Below, in pieces: positions 8,590 to 14,847 of a stretch of DNA of 36,870 bases. Numbering within the stretch: the stretch's first letter is position 1; every line of letters begins with the position of its first letter. Location of the stretch: positions 1-36,870 of the forward strand of contig JAJYRI010000015.1 in assembly GCA_021794175.1 (NCBI GenBank). Direction: 5' to 3'. The notes below the pieces were generated by a model, which saw nothing but the letters and a program-made list of their open reading frames with translations, was not told the origin of the DNA and searched no databases. The stretch is from a bacterium. GTDB taxonomy: Bacteria > Vulcanimicrobiota > Vulcanimicrobiia > Vulcanimicrobiales > Vulcanimicrobiaceae. The position numbers were made by a program, and so were the translations under genes.

Positions 8590-9596
8590 TGAACGTATTT
8601 GCAGTCCCATCGGCGAGCGCCGGACGCATCGAACGCGACCAGCGCGAGATTCCCGCGCCCTCGGCGGAGAGCGTCCGCATCCGCATCGAAGCATGTGGTA
8701 TCTGTCACAGCGATGCATTGACCGTCTATAACGTTTGGCCCGGAATCTCTTTTCCGCGCGTTCCCGGGCACGAGATCGCCGGCCGGATCGATGCGCTCGG
8801 CGAGCGTGTAACGGGCTGGAAGGTCGGCGATCGCGTCGGCCTTGGGTGGCATGGAGGGCATTGCGGGCACTGCGACCGGTGTCGGCGCGGTGATTTTCTG
8901 ACCTGTCGTTCTCTGCAGGTTCCCGGTATCGTTTACGACGGCGGTTACGCCCAATACGCAGTCGCACCCGCGAACGCGCTCGCGCGAATTCCCGACGCGC
9001 TCACGGCGAGCGAGGCCGCGCCGCTCATGTGTGCCGGCGTCACCACCTTTAACGCGTTGCGCAATAGCAACGCACGCCCCGGCGATCTCGTGGCGATTCT
9101 CGGAATCGGCGGCCTCGGGCATCTCGGCGTCCAGTACGCCGCAAAGATGGGTTTCGAAACCGTCGCGATCGCGCGCGGAGCGGCGAAACGAGAGCTCGCA
9201 CTCGAACTCGGCGCGCATCATTACCTCGATAGCGAACGCGGTGATTACGGCGCCGCCCTGCAGAAACTCGGAGGAGCGAAAGTGGTGCTGGCAACGGCAA
9301 CTTCGGCGAAGGCGATGGAGCCGGCGATGGGTGGCCTCGCAATCGATGGATCGCTCACGATCGTCGGAGCCTCGATGGAGCCGCTCGCGCTAAACACCGC
9401 TGCGATGATCGGCGGGCGGCATAGCGTGACGGCCTGGCCATCGGGAACCTGCGTCGATTCCGAAGCGGCGATGGCGTTTAGCGCGCAGAGCGGCGTGCGC
9501 GCCCGGATCGAAGAGCGGCCGCTCGAAGAGGCCCCCGCAGCATTCGATCGCATGATGAGCGGAGCGGCTCGCTTCCGCGTCGTTCTAACGATGTGA
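8586..9596 (+). CDS. Zinc-dependent alcohol dehydrogenase (MDR superfamily)
   Basis: NAD(P)-linked oxidation of an alcohol or reduction of an aldehyde in the cytoplasm. Catalytic-zinc residues are visible: C40-H41 in CGICHSD, H62-E63 in PGHE, and C148 in APLMCAG. The four structural-zinc cysteines are C92, C95, C98 and C106. The Rossmann signature GIGGLGHLG follows near residue 175. At 336 residues it has the usual length for bacterial ADH-A/YahK-like enzymes. Two tandem ATGs (8586 and 8589) follow an AAGGCGAGG ribosome site, and the first overlaps the MFS stop. After AIARG, the dinucleotide-binding loop has no acidic residue directly at the beta-2 end, so NADPH preference is possible but not proven. 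The gene ends 38 bases before the convergent proC. Confidence 0.93.
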   Translation: MMNVFAVPSASAGRIERDQREIPAPSAESVRIRIEACGICHSDALTVYNVWPGISFPRVPGHEIAGRIDALGERVTGWKVGDRVGLGWHGGHCGHCDRCRRGDFLTCRSLQVPGIVYDGGYAQYAVAPANALARIPDALTASEAAPLMCAGVTTFNALRNSNARPGDLVAILGIGGLGHLGVQYAAKMGFETVAIARGAAKRELALELGAHHYLDSERGDYGAALQKLGGAKVVLATATSAKAMEPAMGGLAIDGSLTIVGASMEPLALNTAAMIGGRHSVTAWPSGTCVDSEAAMAFSAQSGVRARIEERPLEEAPAAFDRMMSGAARFRVVLTM

Positions 9597-9620
9597 GCCG
9601 ATAGCGGTGCATCGGTGGAG

Positions 9621-9646
9621 GCGGGCGCGCATCGTTACGCGCCCGC
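9621..9646. terminator. Perfect 9-bp GC hairpin between adh and proC, overlapping the proC stop
   Basis: GCGGGCGCG (9621-9629) pairs perfectly with CGCGCCCGC (9638-9646) around an 8-base loop that contains the proC stop codon (TAA on the minus strand, 9637-9635). There is no T-run on either side. It is a candidate bidirectional, U-less terminator for two convergent genes. Confidence 0.45.
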
Positions 9647-10354
9647 AGCCGCGAGCACCGCGCGCACGATCGTGCTACGAAGGCGCCCGTCTTCGAGTTG
9701 CAACAGCCCTTCGATGGTGCAGCCGGCAGGGGTCGTGACCGCAGTTTTCAGCGCGGCCGGGTGCTCGTCGCTCGCTAAGACCGATGCTGCGGCTCCAAGC
9801 ATCGTTTGCGCGACGAGCGTCCGCGCGACCTCGTAGGAGAAACCTAACTTGATTCCGGCGTCGATCCATGCTTCGACCATGAGATAGACATAGGCGGGGC
9901 CGCATCCGTTCATCGCCGTTGCCGCATCCATCAGTCGCTCGTCGATCCGTACCGTGCGCCCCATCGCGCCGAAGATCGCCTCGCTACGTTCGAGATGCTC
10001 CGGCGCGCTTTCGTTTGCAAGCGCGGTCATGCCCGCGAGTTCGCCGACCGGGAGGTTCGGCATGGCGCGCACCACACCGACATGAGGCGGCAGAGCGGCG
10101 CGCAGCGAGGCCAGCGTCGTTTTTGCAGCGACGCTGATAAGCAGGCTTCCGTGCGGCATGCTCGGCGCAAGCAGCTCGAGTGCTTCTTGCACCTGGTGCG
10201 GTTTCACGCAGAGGAGCACGGCGTCGGCATCGGCGACGGATGCGATGGTGTCACCTCGACCGAGGATCGGTACGGGGAGCAGCGGATCCACGCGGCGTAG
10301 CGCCTCGCGAATCGCGCGGCCGATCGTTCCGTTTCCGATGATGACGACGTTCAT
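9635..10354 (-). CDS. proC: Pyrroline-5-carboxylate reductase
   Basis: Last step of proline synthesis: NAD(P)H-dependent reduction of 1-pyrroline-5-carboxylate to L-proline, in the cytoplasm. The Rossmann fingerprint VIIGNGTIGRAI (G7, G9, G12) opens the protein. LLCVKPHQVQEAL, VVRAMPNLPVGELAGMTAL, the MNGCGPAYVYLMVEAWIDAG segment and the closing TPAGCTIEGL are the standard P5CR blocks; the usual SGSGPAY and TPGGTT variants read NGCGPAY and TPAGCT here. At 239 residues it is somewhat short (typically about 270), with a trimmed C-terminal dimerisation region. A purine-rich GAAGGA lies 13 bases before the ATG, longer than ideal. The upstream leader (10390-10552) has promoter, proline-rich mini-ORF and terminator, suggesting proline-controlled attenuation. 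Confidence 0.92.
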   Translation of the reverse strand: MNVVIIGNGTIGRAIREALRRVDPLLPVPILGRGDTIASVADADAVLLCVKPHQVQEALELLAPSMPHGSLLISVAAKTTLASLRAALPPHVGVVRAMPNLPVGELAGMTALANESAPEHLERSEAIFGAMGRTVRIDERLMDAATAMNGCGPAYVYLMVEAWIDAGIKLGFSYEVARTLVAQTMLGAAASVLASDEHPAALKTAVTTPAGCTIEGLLQLEDGRLRSTIVRAVLAAAGA

Positions 10355-10389
10355 AATGAGGGCTGAGTCCTTCGTTGGGATCGTTGGGG

Positions 10390-10424
10390 AAAATAAAAAA
10401 CGCCGCTCCGACTGGAGAGCGACG
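10390..10424 (-). terminator. Intrinsic terminator in the proC leader (attenuator candidate)
   Basis: Read on the minus strand, CGTCGCTC pairs with GAGCGGCG (8 pairs, one G-U) over an 8-base loop, followed directly by TTTTTTATTTT. It is the only hairpin with a strong U-tract that I found in the window. It sits 36 bases before the proC ATG and more than 120 bases after the SRAP stop, with a promoter in between, so it looks like an attenuator rather than an SRAP gene end. A second hairpin (TGCGAG/CTCGTG, 10428-10444, two wobble pairs) lies just before it. Confidence 0.85.
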
Positions 10425-10451
10425 TGTCACGAGTGGTGCTCGCAGCGTGCG

Positions 10452-10514
10452 CTATCCGGCCGGCACCCTCGGGGGCGGCGTAGGGAGGCACGGAGGCAAC
10501 GAGTTGCAGATCAC
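10452..10514 (-). CDS. Proline-rich leader peptide of proC
   Basis: A 20-codon frame starting at GTG 10514 and ending at TAG 10452. It encodes seven prolines (codons 7, 8, 11, 13, 14, 15 and 18), including PPCLPTPPP. It lies a few bases after the predicted transcription start of the TTGACG/TATGAT promoter and 27 bases before the terminator hairpin. That is the layout of amino-acid leader peptides such as trpL or hisL, here before a proline biosynthesis gene. The GTG start would be almost leaderless, with about 3-4 bases of 5' leader and no ribosome-binding site. TTG at 10499 is an alternative (15 codons, still seven Pro). Ribosome stalling at Pro codons when prolyl-tRNA is scarce would be the sensing step. 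This is inference from layout; GC-rich DNA can produce CCN runs by chance. Confidence 0.6.
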   Translation of the reverse strand: MICNSLPPCLPTPPPRVPAG

Positions 10515-10523
10515 GGTTCGGCG

Positions 10524-10552
10524 ATCATAGCGGGCATCGACGCGCGCGTCAA
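10524..10552 (-). promoter_or_regulatory. Sigma70-type promoter for the proC leader
   Basis: On the minus strand, -35 TTGACG (10552-10547) and -10 TATGAT (10529-10524) are separated by exactly 17 bases. Each box matches the consensus at five of six positions. The predicted start is near 10517. The -35 box overlaps the stop codon of the SRAP gene. It is the best consensus promoter I found between genes in this window. Confidence 0.8.
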
Positions 10553-11232
10553 GGCATCGACGAGGGAGGGAAAAGCGATAGATCTCGCGCGGCCTCGGAG
10601 AGCGGCGGTGAGGCGAGCAGCTCCGGCCCGTCGTTATGTACATCGTTGACGTCGCGCGAAACCTCTCGGAACGAGAAGCGCATCGCACCGTCGCCGCGCG
10701 GCGCGAGCATCGCGTCCCGATCTTCACGCGAAAGGCTTGCGTCGAGCCAGCGCAGCGCCTCCTCGGCGGCGATGACGGCGGGCTCGCGATGATGGATCGC
10801 GCGCAGTTCGAGGCGCGAGGCACGTGTGAGGATAGAAAAACAGGGCGACGCATCGCGAAAATCCCATAAAGCGGCAAAAAAGATCGGGCGTCGGTCGGCG
10901 GCGGAAATATAGAACGGTCGTTTTCCGCTCGGCGTCGGCTCCCACTCGAACCAACCGTTCGCCGGGACGAGTGCCGGGCGATCGAGATACGAACGTCGGT
11001 AGAGCGGGCGTTCCGCAGCGCTCTCCGCGCGCGCGTTGAAGGTGTGCGGGAGCCCGAATCCCCACCGAGCGGCGGTCGCATGAAGATCGCTCCGCACGAT
11101 CGCCGTGCGTTGCGTCGGCGCGATATTGTAACGTGCCGGAACGGCACTATCGAAATCCGGCGCGAGCAGCAAGAACGGAAACGCGGCGGCGATATCGGCA
11201 CGCCGAGCGAAAAACGAGAATCTACCGCACAT
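10549..11232 (-). CDS. SOS response-associated peptidase (SRAP; YedK/HMCES family)
   Basis: SRAP proteins form a stable thiazolidine crosslink with abasic sites in single-stranded DNA and protect them during replication. The start must be at 11232, since the catalytic Cys2 has to follow the initiator Met (MCGRF); upstream in-frame codons are not used. Visible family blocks: NIAPTQ, RWGFGLP, FNARAES, the NGWFEWEP segment with the active-site Glu, KRPFYI, FAALWDF and the late LRAIHHREPAVI containing the active-site His. The 227 residues are typical. It is divergent from an alpha/beta hydrolase with 61 bases between them. Its downstream neighbour proC has its own promoter, so the SRAP gene is probably monocistronic. 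No LexA box was recognised upstream. Confidence 0.93.
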   Translation of the reverse strand: MCGRFSFFARRADIAAAFPFLLLAPDFDSAVPARYNIAPTQRTAIVRSDLHATAARWGFGLPHTFNARAESAAERPLYRRSYLDRPALVPANGWFEWEPTPSGKRPFYISAADRRPIFFAALWDFRDASPCFSILTRASRLELRAIHHREPAVIAAEEALRWLDASLSREDRDAMLAPRGDGAMRFSFREVSRDVNDVHNDGPELLASPPLSEAARDLSLFPPSSMP

Positions 11233-11293
11233 CGAGGGGGCGGCTCCATCCCCACGCAAGGATCGATGCGGCGCTCGGGCGTACGGTTGCGCG

Positions 11294-12073
11294 ATGAGCG
11301 CGGAATCGCAGACGTTGGCTCTTGGCGGCGGCGAGATCGAGTATATCTATCGCCGTGCGACCGGCGGTGATTCGCCGACGATTGTTTTTCTGCATGAAGG
11401 TTTGGGAACGCTGAAGCTCTGGCGCGATCTTCCCGCGCGCATCTGCGATGGAACGACATATGGCTCGCTCGTGTATTCCCGTTTCGGAAACGGCTTTTCG
11501 AGCGAACTGCAAGTGGCGCGTTCGCCGAGCTACATGCATGACGAAGCCATCGAGGTGCTTCCCGAGATCCTCGACCGTTTGGAAATCGAGCGTGCGTATC
11601 TGCTCGGCCATAGTGACGGTGCCTCGATCGCCGCGATCTTCGCCGGCGCTTTCGCAGAGCGTTGCTCCGGGCTGATTCTCGAGGCACCGCATCTGTTTGT
11701 CGAACGCGAATCGATCGAAGCGATCGCCGCTATCGGGGCACGATATCGACGTGACGCCGACTTTCGCGAGCGCATCGGGCGGCACCATCGAAACGGCGAA
11801 CGAACGTTCTTTGGTTGGAACGATATCTGGCTTCATCCGGCGTTCCGCGACTGGAATATCGAAGAGTACGTCGCGCGAATCACCGCTCCGATCCTCGCCG
11901 TGCAGGGGAGCGGGGATGAGTACGGCACCTTCGAACAGCTGGCTCGCATCGCGGCAATCGCTCGAGGCGATCTCGACCGGCTCCTGCTTTCGCGTTGCGG
12001 ACACGCTCCGCATCGCGACCGGCCGGAGCTCTTTATAGCGCTCGCGCGCGCCTGGCTCGCCGAACGCTGCTAA
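11294..12073 (+). CDS. Alpha/beta hydrolase
   Basis: Serine hydrolase of the alpha/beta fold with a complete triad: oxyanion-hole HEGLG early, nucleophile Ser107 in GHSDG, acidic residue in AVQGSGDEYG (about 210-219), and His in RCGHAPHRD (about 235-243). The 259 residues are a compact, lid-poor form without a signal peptide, so it is cytoplasmic. The HEGLGTLKLW and YSRFGNG motifs resemble the carboxyl-ester/lactone hydrolases of the 2-succinyl-6-hydroxy-cyclohexadiene synthase-like clan, but I cannot assign a substrate. There is no clear ribosome-binding site before ATG 11294. It converges on a secreted-protein gene (stop at 12120) with 46 bases between. A 323-codon open frame on the opposite strand is a shadow. 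Confidence 0.9.
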   Translation: MSAESQTLALGGGEIEYIYRRATGGDSPTIVFLHEGLGTLKLWRDLPARICDGTTYGSLVYSRFGNGFSSELQVARSPSYMHDEAIEVLPEILDRLEIERAYLLGHSDGASIAAIFAGAFAERCSGLILEAPHLFVERESIEAIAAIGARYRRDADFRERIGRHHRNGERTFFGWNDIWLHPAFRDWNIEEYVARITAPILAVQGSGDEYGTFEQLARIAAIARGDLDRLLLSRCGHAPHRDRPELFIALARAWLAERC

Positions 12074-12119
12074 GGGTTCGCTCGCACTCGGGCTACACGG
12101 ATGCGCCGCCGGATGAATG

Positions 12120-12689
12120 CTAGTGCGGCCCCGCGCGCTGGCATCGCTCGACCGAAGGGCTATCGCTCGGGAAAACGACGAACATCGTTCCACTCTTCAC
12201 GACGATGTTATTTCCGTGATGAAAAAAATTGAACGCGCCGATCGCAACGCTGACGCCGGGGATCGGTATCGCGCCGAGATATCCGGGTAGGTTACCCGAG
12301 CTGCCGTTGCGCACGAGATCGTTCGCGCGATGGTCGAGCACGACACCGTAGTGTCGGCCGTGAAGAACGAAATAGCGCGGCTCGAGGACGAGCGTACCCG
12401 AGACGCCGTTCCTACCTGCCGCCGATGCAACGGAGACGACGCCGTAGCCCACCGTGTGAGTCGGGATCGCTATGCCGGCGCCGACGGTCACGGCGTTGAT
12501 GCTTTGAAAGCGAAAAAAGTCGCCGGGGCGTGCGTTCCCGGAGTCGATCGTATCGATCATTTCCACCGCGACCGGCGTGCATGCGTTGAGCCCGACGAAG
12601 GTCGCGCCCGAGGATCGATGCGGCAGCGCGACGAGCGCTAGAGCGAGCGCGACGGCGGCCGGCACTGGAAAACGCTTTTGCATGCGCAT
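12120..12689 (-). CDS. Exported protein of unknown function
   Basis: I do not recognise the family. The 189-residue frame starts at ATG 12689 with AAGGGG six bases upstream; M-R-M gives a second start at 12683. It opens with a basic end and a hydrophobic core (VPAAVALALALVAL), then an Ala/Ser-rich cleavage region near residue 25, so it is secreted or periplasmic. The mature part is beta-rich with small residues and repeated Gly/Val segments (SINAVTVGAGIAIPTHTVGY, GVVSVASAAG, GTLVLEPRYFVLHGRHYGVV, GYLGAIPIPGVSVAIGAF). It holds two cysteines, C in LNACTP and the late ERCQ, that could pair. It resembles small outer-envelope proteins with 'pH-G-NIVVKSGTMF' near the end. It lies 55 bases downstream of the protease gene and is probably co-transcribed with it. 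Confidence 0.75.
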   Translation of the reverse strand: MRMQKRFPVPAAVALALALVALPHRSSGATFVGLNACTPVAVEMIDTIDSGNARPGDFFRFQSINAVTVGAGIAIPTHTVGYGVVSVASAAGRNGVSGTLVLEPRYFVLHGRHYGVVLDHRANDLVRNGSSGNLPGYLGAIPIPGVSVAIGAFNFFHHGNNIVVKSGTMFVVFPSDSPSVERCQRAGPH

Positions 12690-12744
12690 GCTCGCCCCTT
12701 CTCGTCTGCACGTGCTCGCTCCCGCAGAGCTCCCGCGATGGCGA

Positions 12745-14172
12745 TCAGGGGCGTGCGATCTCGATACGGCCGCGTGCGTAGTCGAACGTAACGACGAACT
12801 TTGCGAGGAGCCCGTTGCCGATGTGGCCGTCGCCGGCACCGTGCAGGCCTTCTGTCGCTCCGATTGTGACGTGTTTAAGATGAAGCGAGCCGAGCGTGAT
12901 GCCTGCAATGGTGCCGAGATGCTCGGTGCTGCCTCCGCCGATCCCGCGTACCGAACGGTTTTCGGTAATGCGAAAAAGCGTGGGATGGGCGTGGAAAAAA
13001 TCCGATCCGAGGTTGATCGCCGACTCGTCGCCGGTATCGACGAGAAGGCGAGCGGGGGTCGCCCCAAGGGTAGCGCGAACGGTTGGTACGAGTGCGAGAA
13101 AGCGTATCGGTAAGCCATCGCCGACGGCGACGGCCCTTTGGGGCTGCACGATGACGCGGCGGTGCGGACCGTCGATCGTCACGCGCGCCGCAGCTAAAAA
13201 ATCGGTTCCGAGAATCACGTCGTAGCTCGTTCCCTCGAGATCGGAGAGCACCACATAGGTTGCTTTCGGCAGCGTTGCCGCACCGATGCGTAGCGGCGGA
13301 GCGCTGACCAACTCGGTGAGATAATCGCCGATGCCTTGGACCTCGAAGGTGCCGGTCGGATGGAGATGCAGACGCTCGGCGAGCGAGAGCGTCATCGAGA
13401 GCCCTGAATTTCCGCTATCGATGAGACAGCGGAGCGGTCGACCTTCGATGCTGCACGCGACGATCGGAATCTTCGCGCGCGGACGCCACGGAAGGACGAC
13501 CGGGGCGGCGGCGAAGGCGAGCGCGAGTGGGTGCGGTGCGATGAACGGAGCGTTCTCGATGCGAATCCGGTGAAAGGTGATGTAGGGTTTCCCGTCGCGG
13601 TCGATGCGCGTCGGCAGGCGCACTTTCCCGACGTTGCGATATGCGGAAAATTCGTAGCGCGACGATCCGATTTGTGCGCTTCGAATCAGCGCGTCGGCGC
13701 CGATGCCCAACGTGAACGGTGGAATGCCCTTGGCTTGTATCCCCAGCGAAAATCGCTCGTTCCGCGCCGGCGGTAGAAGAGCGATCGTGCCGCCGGCCTT
13801 GCGAAAGCCCCGCCGTAGGAACTCGTGCGAGAGCGCGAGCAAGAGCGCCGGCTCGCTCGAGGCCAATTGTGGCGCGGGCAGCGGGGTGTCGTTGAGCGTG
13901 AGATCGTCGGCCTGCGAGCCGTGATAGAAGCGTCCCAAGCAGAGATCGTTGAGACAGCGGTGTAAAACCAGGCGATCCCCGCGGGCATCGACATGCGCGC
14001 GGGTAAGAATCGTGCCGTCGCTGATATCGACGACGGCATCGAAATGAGCCGACCAAAGAGGGCCGGCCGCAACGCGCATGCGCTCGCGAAGGTCGCCGAG
14101 CGGGGTGGTTCGCGCCGAAGGCGACGCCGTGAGGGCGAAAAGAAGGGCCAAGGTCGCGACGGCGAACCGCAT
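12745..14172 (-). CDS. Exported two-domain retropepsin-like aspartic protease
   Basis: A 475-residue protein with a signal peptide (RFAVATLALLFALTASPSA) and an N-terminal domain of about 200 residues that lacks recognised motifs. Two retropepsin-like lobes follow. Lobe 1 carries CLIDSGNSG (near residue 252) and closes with YDVILGTDFL; lobe 2 carries LLVDTGDESA (near 386) and closes with GDGHIGNGLL. The paired D-[ST]-G motifs suggest one polypeptide forms the active-site pair that viral and DUF-type retropepsins make as dimers. The Arg-rich link HRRVIVQPQRA joins the lobes. It is expected in the periplasm or extracellular. Start ATG 14172 is set by the signal peptide and lies only six bases from the start of the gene on the other strand. 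It is possibly in an operon with the exported protein downstream. Confidence 0.85.
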   Translation of the reverse strand: MRFAVATLALLFALTASPSARTTPLGDLRERMRVAAGPLWSAHFDAVVDISDGTILTRAHVDARGDRLVLHRCLNDLCLGRFYHGSQADDLTLNDTPLPAPQLASSEPALLLALSHEFLRRGFRKAGGTIALLPPARNERFSLGIQAKGIPPFTLGIGADALIRSAQIGSSRYEFSAYRNVGKVRLPTRIDRDGKPYITFHRIRIENAPFIAPHPLALAFAAAPVVLPWRPRAKIPIVACSIEGRPLRCLIDSGNSGLSMTLSLAERLHLHPTGTFEVQGIGDYLTELVSAPPLRIGAATLPKATYVVLSDLEGTSYDVILGTDFLAAARVTIDGPHRRVIVQPQRAVAVGDGLPIRFLALVPTVRATLGATPARLLVDTGDESAINLGSDFFHAHPTLFRITENRSVRGIGGGSTEHLGTIAGITLGSLHLKHVTIGATEGLHGAGDGHIGNGLLAKFVVTFDYARGRIEIARP

Positions 14173-14178
14173 GCGGTG

Positions 14179-14490
14179 ATGTTCGAGCTTCTCGATAGCT
14201 ACCTTCTTGAGAGCGCGCCGGGAAAGGCTGTCGTCGTCGCCGCCCTATTGGCTGAGAAGCCGGGCGGAGAGCACATGCGCCCATTCATGGAGGGGATCGC
14301 TCGCTTGGGCGATCGGACACCCGATTTAGCGCTGCTCGCCCTTCGTCTGGCGGCGGCGAATCTTCGCGCCGACGACGCGACGGTATTAGCGTTGCGGGAT
14401 GCCTCGCAGCGCGCTCGCTCCGGAGATGCATCGGCGCGCGAGGCCTATTTTAAGATTCTCCGGGTCGATGGAACGTCGCCGACACCGTAA
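14179..14490 (+). CDS. Small conserved-looking protein of unknown function
   Basis: A 103-residue helical protein (MFELLDSYLLESAPGKAVVV...) that I cannot assign. Alternating Leu/Ala/Arg runs such as LALLALRLAAANLRADDATVLAL suggest an all-helical, possibly repeat-like fold. There is no signal peptide or cysteine. GTG 14176 and ATG 14179 are both possible. The open frame continues upstream, but there it is antisense to the protease signal peptide and gives Arg-rich shadow sequence, so I do not extend it. Its start is six bases from the divergent protease start, so its promoter must lie inside the protease gene. It ends 21 bases before the next small gene and is likely co-transcribed with it. 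Codon usage matches the neighbours. Confidence 0.6.
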   Translation: MFELLDSYLLESAPGKAVVVAALLAEKPGGEHMRPFMEGIARLGDRTPDLALLALRLAAANLRADDATVLALRDASQRARSGDASAREAYFKILRVDGTSPTP

Positions 14491-14511
14491 TGCGTTCTTA
14501 GATTATCTATC

Positions 14512-14814
14512 GTGAAACGCTCTATCTTTTTGCTCTCCGCATTACTCGCACTCGCACCGAGTGCTCTCGTCGCGCATCCCTCACGCACGCTTTCGTTCGT
14601 CGGGCAGATCGTCGCCATTCACTACCAGCATCCCGGCATCGGCGTTCGAGTCGATCCGAAAACGGTATTGGAGGTGACGGTGACCCCCAATACCTCGATC
14701 CAGCGAGCCGGCGGTTTCGCCACCCTGGCAAGCCTGCGGCTCGGCGACCGTGTCGAGGTACTGGCGGCCCGCTCCGGGAAGATGCTTGTAGCGCAATCGA
14801 TCAGCGCGCACTAA
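14512..14814 (+). CDS. Small exported beta-barrel protein (DUF5666/OB-like)
   Basis: A 100-residue protein with a signal peptide (KRSIFLLSALLALAPSALVAH, cleavage around residue 22) and a mature part of about 78 residues. The pattern RTLSFVGQIVAIHYQHPGI...VLEVTVTPNTSIQRAGGFATLASLRLGDRVEVLA resembles the short OB-like DUF5666 domain: an 'x-G-x-I' strand, a 'V-T-x-x-T-x-I' strand, a conserved 'L-x-x-G-D-x-V-x-V' strand. It is periplasmic or surface-exposed, with unknown function. It starts at GTG 14512 with no ribosome-binding site; TAGATT lies seven bases upstream of the GTG, so a leaderless mRNA is possible. Its TAA (14812-14814) lies in the same frame as nagZ, 33 bases before it, so the two genes are probably in one transcript. 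Confidence 0.75.
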   Translation: MKRSIFLLSALLALAPSALVAHPSRTLSFVGQIVAIHYQHPGIGVRVDPKTVLEVTVTPNTSIQRAGGFATLASLRLGDRVEVLAARSGKMLVAQSISAH

Positions 14815-14836
14815 CGTCGCGTTCCTCCCTATCAAG

Positions 14837-14842
14837 AAGGAG
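14837..14842 (+). promoter_or_regulatory. Ribosome binding site that fixes a CTG start for nagZ
   Basis: AAGGAG, within AAGAAGGAG, lies five bases before CTG 14848. It is the only strong Shine-Dalgarno sequence near the conserved beginning of NagZ. No ATG, GTG or TTG exists in that frame between the upstream stop and GTG 14983, which would delete the first strand of the barrel. Confidence 0.75.
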
Positions 14843-14847
14843 CCGTT

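Noticed and set aside
10425-10516. A tRNA or known small RNA in the proC leader
   Set aside because: No cloverleaf or CCA-type end could be folded; the hairpin plus T-run and Pro-rich frame fit an attenuator better.
10549-11687. Long minus-strand frame running through the SRAP gene and into the proC leader (10452-11687)
   Set aside because: Over 10549-11687 it is a shadow frame: it runs antisense to the hydrolase and out of frame with the SRAP gene, and is Arg/Ser-rich. Only its last 21 codons (10452-10514) are kept, as the leader peptide, because promoter and terminator bracket them.
11222-12193. 323-codon minus-strand frame
   Set aside because: Antisense of the alpha/beta hydrolase (11294-12073), whose full catalytic motifs lie on the + strand; no domain is recognisable in the antisense frame.
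13993-14178. Upstream extension of the small helical protein at 14179
   Set aside because: Those codons are antisense to the protease signal peptide and give an Arg-rich shadow.
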